Shown here: positions 57,675 through 64,000 of the stretch, in pieces
Layout of the letters: every line of letters starts with the position of its first letter
Numbering within the stretch: the first letter of the stretch is position 1
Source: Kondoa malvinella
Taxonomy: Eukaryota > Basidiomycota > Agaricostilbomycetes > Agaricostilbales > Kondoaceae
Direction: 5' to 3'
DNA length: 64,000 nt
Assembly: GCA_039545315.1 (NCBI GenBank)
Contig: BCIM01000003.1
Span: forward strand, 1,375,637-1,439,636
Program-made: the position numbers and the translations under genes
Notes under the pieces: model-generated
Told to the model about the DNA's origin: nothing
Database searches by the model: none
What the model saw: only the letters and a program-made list of their open reading frames with translations

Positions 57675-58556
57675 AGCGTTCGTTAGATGATCATAATGTA
57701 TCCGTTCGACCGTATCGACCACATGTCCTTTTCTCTTCAAAAATATTCCTTGCTAGTCAGTGCGACAGAAGAAGCCGCACCACACCCTGAGGCGTAGTCA
57801 TCGCTATATGCTCTCGAGCTCAGAAGTCGCAACGAACAAATGAAACACGATGTCTCGCCTTTCGCGTAATGAGGTCCTGACATCGTGTATGCCTTTTCGC
57901 TCGAGCAGATATCAAGACAGAGTCGATGTGACAAGAGCATTCGACAAAGAATGGCTTCACGACGTCTAATTGATCTGTTGAAATTGCTTTTCTGCTCTCG
58001 AAAACTGGTTTGCGCAATGGATCCAATCGTGAATCGTTGCTGCCTTCTCGTTACTCTATTCAGTGGGCTGTAGCTGGTCTCTCGTGTGCTCTTCGCGGCG
58101 TTCCCATCTGTCAAGACTTGCCTGTAACTCACCAGCACTGCTATCGTCTGGATCTTTCCGTATCTCTTTGGTTATCTTTTCTTCATGCTTCACGACTGCC
58201 ATCTTAGACTCAGCGACTTGCACTTCCAGATTGGACAAAATGTGAACTCGAATCGCTCACTCAATTCGCCAGCATTCTGCCGCGAACGCGATTTCGGCTA
58301 CATCAGAGCTTGAATGCATATCAGTCCTGGGCGGAGTTCTCACAATGATCATCTCATGCGATAAGCCTAAGAACGCGGTTGTGCTATACTTAGTCTCTGC
58401 CTATTTTTGCTTCATTCCTCTCTGACTTCCGACTCCCGTTAGCCGAGCGCGTACCCTGTAGGTATGAGAGGATAAAAAGTTTCTCTAGACTGCTTCTCCT
58501 TACCTATCTGCCTTCGTTCCGCTGTGCCTTTTTCTTCAAATCCCCCAAAAGCGATC
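57675..58556. other. intergenic region with a coiled-coil-coding stretch
   Basis: This 882-nt gap separates two genes on the plus strand. On the minus strand, 58056-58238 is open and highly charged. No start codon, promoter or clean splice partner was found for it. The rest of the gap shows only short overlapping frames. Confidence 0.4.
58056..58238 (-). pseudogene. possible gene remnant encoding a charged coiled coil
   Basis: The frame reads VAESKMAVVKHEEKITKEIR and then SLDRWERREEHTRDQL, with a strong heptad-like charge pattern and a TAG at 58056-58058. It has no ATG within the open stretch. An ATG at 58318 followed by a GTGAGC donor does not join it in a matching phase. It may be the 3' part of a decayed gene or an unannotated small gene. 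Confidence 0.3.
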
Positions 58557-60179
58557 ATGGAAGCAGAAGCGTCTTGCGGAGGTGTCGACCGCCCACACGA
58601 CAGAACTGGTCTACGCATTGGAGCGATCTTTGTCATTCTAGGTAAGCCTATTTCTCATGAACTTGCATGAGAGGCTCATACGTCGACCACAGTAACCTCT
58701 CTGTAGGCTCACAGCCCACTATACGATAACTCTGACGCTCTTCCTAGCATCGGTGCCATCTTTCCTATCGTCGCTCGGCGTGTCGACAGCCTTCATGTCC
58801 CTGCTATACTTTTCGATGCAGCCAAGTTTTTTGGGTCAGGTGAGTGTACATCGATGTAGCAGACTCCTGGAATACTGATTGCTGCCATTGAGCAGGCGTG
58901 ATGTGAGTCTGAACTGCCTCTGAGCACGATACATTCAAGTAACGGATTGACAAACAAAGTATCGCAACCGGCTTTGTGAGTACAGCACCTCACTGTGTAC
59001 CGCACAGCACCTCACTGTGTACCACCAGGACTGACAGTTCTTTTAGATCCATCTACTAGCTCCAGCTTTGGAAGAGCTCGAGAGCGAATGCTTGACTGGG
59101 ACCTGGACGGTATACCCATGGGCTTTGGCTCTCGCTATGGCGTCTGTCTTTGGCATCTTCCTCGTCGAGCTGTTTGCTCACCGGTGCGTACCATGATAGT
59201 CCTTGTCTTATATCTGCGAAGCGGTCTCTTAGCATCGGCACGGAATATCTTGACCAAATGAATTTGTCTGGCGAGAACCAGCATCTGCATGTAAGCAAAC
59301 ACATTTTCGATCGAGATACAGCTCACCTTTCCGCAGGGACATCAGGGCGACGAAGAATCAGATCCGCCAGTGTCCGATGTAAAGGACAAGTCATCTCCTA
59401 CGGACGAGAAGCATCACCTCGACCTGGCTTCTGAACAAATAAGCAAGTCAGAAGCTTCAGCTCAGATTCTTGGAGTGGCCATTCTCGAGTTCGGCGTTGT
59501 GTTTCACTCTGTCATTATCGGCTTGACTTTGGCTGTCACGGATGACTTTACCGTTCTGTTCATCGTCGTATGTATCCAGCTTCATATGTTTCGCTTCCGC
59601 TCAGTCGTTGTAGATCATCTTTCATCAATTCTTCGAAGCAATTGGATTGGGCAGCCGGCTTGCCTTCCTTCCACTGCCAAAGTCCATGAATTGGATTTCA
59701 ATTGCTGGTGGTGTGCTATATACGTCAGTCTTATTTTTGCATGTCATGGACACTTGGCTCATTACCGGAACAGTATCATGACACCCATAGGCATGGCCAT
59801 CGGTCTAGGCGTCCGCGCATCCTACAACCCTGAAGGCACGACAGCTTCTATCGTCACTGGTGTACTAGACGCTTTGTCTGCCGGTATTCTCTTGTATACA
59901 GGTACGCTGCGATTCGTATACACGAAAGTGGTCTGACACTACAATAGGAATGGTTGAGCTACTCGCAAGGGACTTTATTTTTAACAAGGTAAATCTCGAC
60001 GCGCTTCGATTGGATCATGTCTGATTCCGTCAATAGCAAATGCACTCCGCTCCATGGCCCAAACTGCTCTTTAACCTTGGCTGTGTGCTCCTCGGAGCTG
60101 GGTACGCACATTCCGCTGCAAGTCGAGCAGACGCTGACAGTCTCATAGGTTGATGGCTCTTTTGGGTCGATGGGCTTAG
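58557..60179 (+). CDS. ZIP-family zinc transporter (Zrt1/Zrt2 type)
   Basis: This is a ZIP metal-ion transporter, likely zinc uptake at the plasma membrane. The start MEAEASCGGVDRPHDRTGLR is at 58557. Spliced segments read IGAIFPIVARRVDSL, AKFFGSGVIIATGFIHLLAP and ALEELESECL, all typical of Zrt proteins. A cytosolic loop contains DEKHHLDL. The metal-site helices are LEFGVVFHSVIIGLTLAVTD and, across an intron, FHQFFEAIGLGSRLAF. The last part reads GVLDALSAGILLYTGMVELL and LFNLGCVLLGAGLMALLGRW, with TAG at 60177-60179. The join between exon 1 and the next exon near 58640-58750 is not resolved; a small exon may be missing. One intron contains a tandem 22-nt duplication. Confidence 0.87.
58982..59025 (+). 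repeat. tandem 22-nt duplication inside a ZIP intron
   Basis: Two copies of a 22-nt unit, starting ACAGCACCTCACTGTG, lie head to tail and differ only at position 21. They fall in the intron between the codons for ATGF and IHLL, so they lengthen the intron without touching the protein. Confidence 0.9.
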
Positions 60180-62185
60180 GTGAGAGAAACGGTTGCAATG
60201 TGAAGTAGGAATAGATTTGTCAAAGCAATACTTGAAACTGGCTCTATTGCATTCTGCCGTTTATCCTCGTGCTGCATGAGTCCCAACATAGTATTCAGCT
60301 GCCTATCATCCTTGTGCCTCCCTGCTTGTGCCTCCTCCAACAGTGGTGGTATATCCTGAATGCTGGAAGCCCTCATGTTCACTAGTAAAGGAGGCCAAAG
60401 CGATCAAAAGGCCCTGTGCGGTCATCTCTGGCAGTCAAGATATGTGAGACGATAGTGGAAACACTCGGCCTACGTCACGCATACCTATAAAGAACGAAGC
60501 CACAGCTCCAGGGCACCACTGCAGTCGCCCAACCCATTTTCTGCAGTATTGGCTGCCAAACCTCTGGATCCTCTTTTTCAAAACTGATCTTCTGCGCTGA
60601 GGTCTTCTCAAGTACTTGAGGTAGTTGTTCCACAACTGCAACGCATTTGATCGGTCGGGTCAAAAAGAAATGGTCGGCTTACTGTTAGAAAACAGGCTGA
60701 ATCTTCCGGCTCAAAGCCCTCGACGCAATCTGCCAACCTGATATTGAGGTGAAAGACGTTGACTTCCAGCAGGAGACATCTTGTGAGAAGACCGCTCTAC
60801 AAGTACTTAGGAGTGTCTATCAGATCAGATGATGGTATCGCTTACCGTAAAAACCATATAATGAAGATTCAGTTGAATCAACACGATATCCTGCGGGAGA
60901 GCTAGGACGAAATCCGAGCTCCCATTCACATCAGAGGACCATGGATGCCATAGTATGTTCAAATGCGAAGGTCGCTCTGGCTTGTCTAGGATCGAAAGGC
61001 AATCTGGGAGACTGCCAACGAAGCGTTCGAGCTGAGGTAGTACAGTTGCTTCAGATAAGCCATCGCAAGGCGGTCCATGAACGTCATGGAGAACATCTTG
61101 TAAAAATGGATGACGTTCATAGAAACGAATGCATAGATCAGACTTGACGTAATCTTGAGGAGCATAAGCGTTCTCGAATACGATGATAGAGGCTTTTCGT
61201 AGCCGCGAAAGAGACATGTCGCGAAGTATCATGTCCCAACCAACGCTATAAGCGGAGGCATCTTGAATTTCGAGTATTTCCAGGTTGATTTGAGCAGATA
61301 TGTATCGTCCAAGGGCGCCATATGCTACAAGCAGGTCTGACTTATCTCCTTCAGCACAAAGAAACTCGGCTTATCTGGCGAACCAACCGTGTACGTCAGA
61401 CGTTTCCCACCAATAGTACAAAGCTAACTCCTTGAGATTCGGGAAGTAAGAGCTTCTGCCTGGAAATAAGTGCCGTCCCATAAATGGCGGCTGATTTTGA
61501 CTCACGACAGGGTGATCGATAGCAAGTGATACCGCATCTGCCAAACGCATCAGACCAGCCATTCAGCTGCAGCGCCGCATTAGCCCACCATTAAGCCAAA
61601 CATTCGCTCTCGAACACTCTAATCTAGGGGCTAAATGCGGAAGTTCATCCATCCAGAAGACATTGCTGGTTCGAATGTTAGCTAGATGACAGTGATACAC
61701 AATTTGGATGTACCACGACCACACCAGAAACAGACCGACCTGGATATATATATTGAAAACGAGCTGGAAGCTGGGAAGGGACACATTCCTTAGCCCTTCA
61801 CATTGGGGCACAACCTTTGTCAAGATCAAGTCGACCAAATGCCTTTCTGCGGCCTGTTGCTCTTTAGGGACTGCCGTGGGCTCCTGTGAGCATGCAGCGT
61901 TAGCTTAGAGCTGGGAGAAAACTACTATTGTACCTCTTCCTCGAGAGCCCCTGTTCCCGCCATGATAGCTCTTACGCGAGAGGCAATTATCGTGCTCGAG
62001 GTCACGGTATTGTGGAATTGCTTTGCTCGATCGAATGTAGCAATTGCCGGCCGCGCATACAGGCGCTCTTGTGCAAACATGTGGAAGAAAGGTACCAAGG
62101 CCAAACTACAGAGGTCTTCTTGCCTTTCGACGACATTGATGATGCCGCGGACTAATTCTGCAGGTAGAGCATGTATGGAAACCAT
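60176..62185 (-). CDS. F-box-like protein with a leucine-rich C-terminal part
   Basis: The start MVSIHALPAELVRGIINVVE at 62185 opens an F-box-like domain (then DLCSLALVPFFHMFAQERLY), which would link a substrate to an SCF ubiquitin ligase. The rest is Leu-rich with WH-type repeats, for example LVDLILTKVVPQCEGLRNVS, NLKELALYYWWETSDVHGWF and LSRLRKASIIVFENAYAP, suggesting irregular leucine-rich repeats. Further exons encode EVNVFHLNIRLADCVEGFEP, then QPILQKMGWATAVVPWSCGF and PPLLEEAQAGRHKDDRQLN, ending at a TAA at 60176-60178. One junction near 60690 joins two natural-looking frames only if a weak GTTTTC donor is used; with the stronger GTAAGC donor the frame differs. The C-terminal part may thus be a separate or damaged gene. 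Confidence 0.55.
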
Positions 62186-62451
62186 GGCTGAATGGCTACC
62201 AGAGGACAAACACGGGAAGGAAAATAACACGAGGCTGTCGCGAGAAAACGCCTGAACAGCGAGGGAGGGCTTCACTTAGAGAGCTCTAGGACACAATAAC
62301 AAACGGCACAGCCAGGGCGCAGAGCACAGCGCAAGTCGCTGAAGCAGAGCAACTTCCCCGGACTTCTTAATCGAGTTATCGACGCGACGGCATCATCGTC
62401 TCTCGTAAAGCAAATCGAGCCAGCTCTTGCCCAGCTACCACCAACCACACA

Positions 62452-63145
62452 ATGTCACGTCCAAACTACATCAACGAACTCCTCGCTCGCCCTTTGGCAC
62501 CTCTCAAACCACACGCCATGACAGAATCGAGCAACCCGCCTTACTCTACTTCGATTCAATCTCAAATCGCTGATGGCCATTATCACCCTTTGCTTGAATC
62601 TGTGCTGCATTTAATGAATGACGACTTATTTTCTGCACATGTAAGCCAGCACATTCAGATCTGCCTCCAGTCTGACACTTCTGGCACTTCATTAGTTCCT
62701 GTTGCGCAAAATGCAAGAAGACGAATGGGGTGAGCATCAAACTCGCACATATCGTACGTGGCAGCTGATAATGTCAATAGGCAAATGGTTGCATGCTTGT
62801 CTGCATCTGTCTGAAGGAGATTTGGAAAAGAATGCAAAGTTGTGGTATGAACAGATTGAGCCAGAGGTGCTGAGCACGTATTGGGGAAAAGAAGAACCAG
62901 TCAAGAAAGCGCACGAAGCTATGAAGCGTGTAGGGCAGGGTATGAGAGGTGCATTGAGCGAGGAGGAGTTGAAGGAAGTCAGGGAGACAAGGTGGAAGGA
63001 ACTGGTTGCTGCCATGGAAGCTCTAGAGAAGAAGCATGGCTGGGTAGAAGTGGATGGTACGACGGCCTACACAAAGGATGAAAAGCCTGAGCACAAGTCG
63101 AATGTGTTGGGTGAGGGCTGGAGGGATCGGTCGTTTGTTGAATAG
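62452..63145 (+). CDS. Conserved-looking hypothetical protein
   Basis: Three exons encode about 195 residues. The start is MSRPNYINELLARPLAPLKP, then HYHPLLESVLHLMNDDLFSA. After a 57-nt intron comes HFLLRKMQEDEWG, and after a second intron (GTGAGC to CAATAG) GKWLHACLHLSEGDLEKNA. The last part is charged and helical, for example GALSEEELKEVRETRWKELV, and ends at the TAG before 63146. I do not recognise it. The HFLLRKMQ and GKWLHACLHLSEGD segments look like a compact conserved core and would be good search queries. Its start is divergent from the F-box-like gene, 266 nt away. Confidence 0.6.
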
Positions 63146-63507
63146 CGGGGTGCAGCATGCCACAAGGATGAATAACAGCAGAAGAAGAGGGGCAAGATTG
63201 TTCAAGTTCCAAACTTCGCAGACTTGTTGCTTGACAGCCCAATTCGCCTTGCAGTGCACTCATAAGGCATTGGAGCAAGCGACCAGATGTAACACGTGTG
63301 CCGATTCAGGCTGCTGTGCTCTTGCCTTCAGCACTTCGTCGAAATAAGCTGACATGCCTTTTGCGCTGTAACATCGAGTCAAGCTGATATCCGGCGCTGC
63401 TGTGGACCTATACCAAGCCTTGAGAGAGAATACACCTGTCACAAGCATACCCTGCCCTGCTCTGCCTTTTGCAGTCATAGCAACAGACTCGACAACAAAA
63501 TTTCATC
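63146..63507. other. intergenic region upstream of ILV1
   Basis: This 362-nt gap lies between the unknown gene and the ILV1 start, both on the plus strand. Two overlapping minus-strand frames in it show no family features. No Gcn4/Cpc1-type site (TGACTC) is present in it. Confidence 0.35.
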
Positions 63508-64000
63508 ATGAATGACGGACAAACCCAAGTCAAGCAAGAAGCAGCTCAGGAGAAGGCCGTAGCGCCTGAAACACTGTCCTATGAATCCCTACAACCTCCT
63601 CACATGACGCCTTCCACTTCGAAACAGGGCGAATCACGTAACTCTATCCCTTCGCATTTGTACAACAGACTGCCAAAGCATTGCTTGCTGCCTGATGGGA
63701 CGCCGGATTACTTGCGCCTCATCCTTACTTCGAGAGTGTATGACCTTGTTCAGCCTAGTGTGTCTATACTCTGCTGGACGTAATTCAAGCTCATGCTGTT
63801 TCGTTAGCACCTTTAACTAAAGCTACTTCTCTATCTGCGAAAACGGGCTGCGATATCCTTTTGAAAAGAGAAGACCTACAACCGGTGTTTAGCTTCAAGA
63901 TTCGAGGAGCGTATAACCTTATGGCGCATTTGACAGAAGAAGAGCGATGGAAAGGCGTTGTAGCCTGTTCAGCAGGTCCGTGATGCCTCTACTAAAATAC
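63508..64000 (+). CDS. ILV1: Threonine dehydratase (partial, 5' end)
   Basis: This is the start of the PLP enzyme that deaminates threonine to 2-oxobutanoate, the first step of isoleucine synthesis in mitochondria. The N-terminus ([17 protein letters not shown]) lacks an obvious basic presequence. The conserved part begins [17 protein letters not shown]; an intron with donor GTGTGT and acceptor TCGTTAG then joins [20 protein letters not shown]. The PLP lysine lies in [20 protein letters not shown], which is typical of Ilv1. The sequence breaks off after VVACSAG at a donor GTCCGT near 63977. The regulatory ACT domains would lie beyond the edge. Confidence 0.92.

Noticed and set aside
57737..58138. 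Minus-strand open frame of 133 codons in the gap after the MFS gene
   Set aside because: It overlaps other frames on both strands, has a scattered composition and no recognisable segment.
61675..61690. GGTTCGAATG as a tRNA B-box
   Set aside because: It lies inside the coding region of the F-box-like gene on the other strand and has no matching A-box or stems.

Overview
The window is nuclear DNA from a fungus, most likely a basidiomycete with a compact, intron-rich genome. About 28 protein genes plus two partial genes at the edges lie on both strands, roughly one per 2.1 kb. Nearly every gene is cut by introns of about 45-65 nt that have GT-AG ends and a CTGAC/CTAAC-type branch point just before the acceptor. 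I see no rRNA, no convincing tRNA, no CRISPR array, no complete transposon and no organellar sequence. The placement rests on gene content and intron style, not on a phylogenetic marker; I could not settle the class.

Layout. 1-10 kb: tail of an unknown acidic protein, the SAGA deubiquitinase UBP8, the APC/C subunit CDC23/APC8, a peroxisomal SCP2-domain protein ending in SKL, and two unknown genes. 10-21 kb: the polarity scaffold BEM1, a lysophosphatidate acyltransferase (SLC1 type), an unknown gene, a PTR2 peptide transporter and a mitochondrial-type cysteine synthase. 21-32 kb: an unknown gene with a tandemly repeated exon, a zinc-finger protein with a signal-peptide-like start, SEC61, and an SMG6/EST1-type PIN nuclease. 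32-44 kb: an RraA-like enzyme, a Crz1/Swi5-like zinc-finger factor, a small unknown gene, the mitochondrial protease OMA1 and an ankyrin-PH oxysterol-binding protein with an FFAT motif. 44-54 kb: a small CsbD-like protein, a Baeyer-Villiger type monooxygenase, a Pex14/17-like membrane protein, a SET-domain protein, BCS1 and a HAM1-like protein. 54-64 kb: an MFS transporter, a ZIP zinc transporter, an F-box-like protein, an unknown gene and the start of threonine dehydratase (ILV1).

These are mostly unrelated housekeeping genes rather than a pathway cluster. Loose themes are ER and lipid functions (SEC61, SLC1, oxysterol-binding protein), mitochondrial quality control (OMA1, BCS1, cysteine synthase), peroxisome (SCP2-SKL, Pex14/17-like) and membrane transport (PTR2, MFS, ZIP). 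Packing is tight: several convergent pairs have stop codons 22-115 nt apart, and one pair appears to overlap at the stops.

I found no clearly new multi-gene system. The most unusual signals are a 34-nt perfect copy of the SEC61 tail exon lying 4.6 kb from SEC61 in a gene-free gap, a protein built from tandem 69-nt exons, an intron with an apparent GA-AG boundary, a GC-AG in-frame intron, and micro-exons of 9 and 10 nt in OMA1 and UBP8. Exon boundaries were deduced by eye from splice signals and protein family conservation. Gene ends are mostly firm; some inner exons and N-termini are not.
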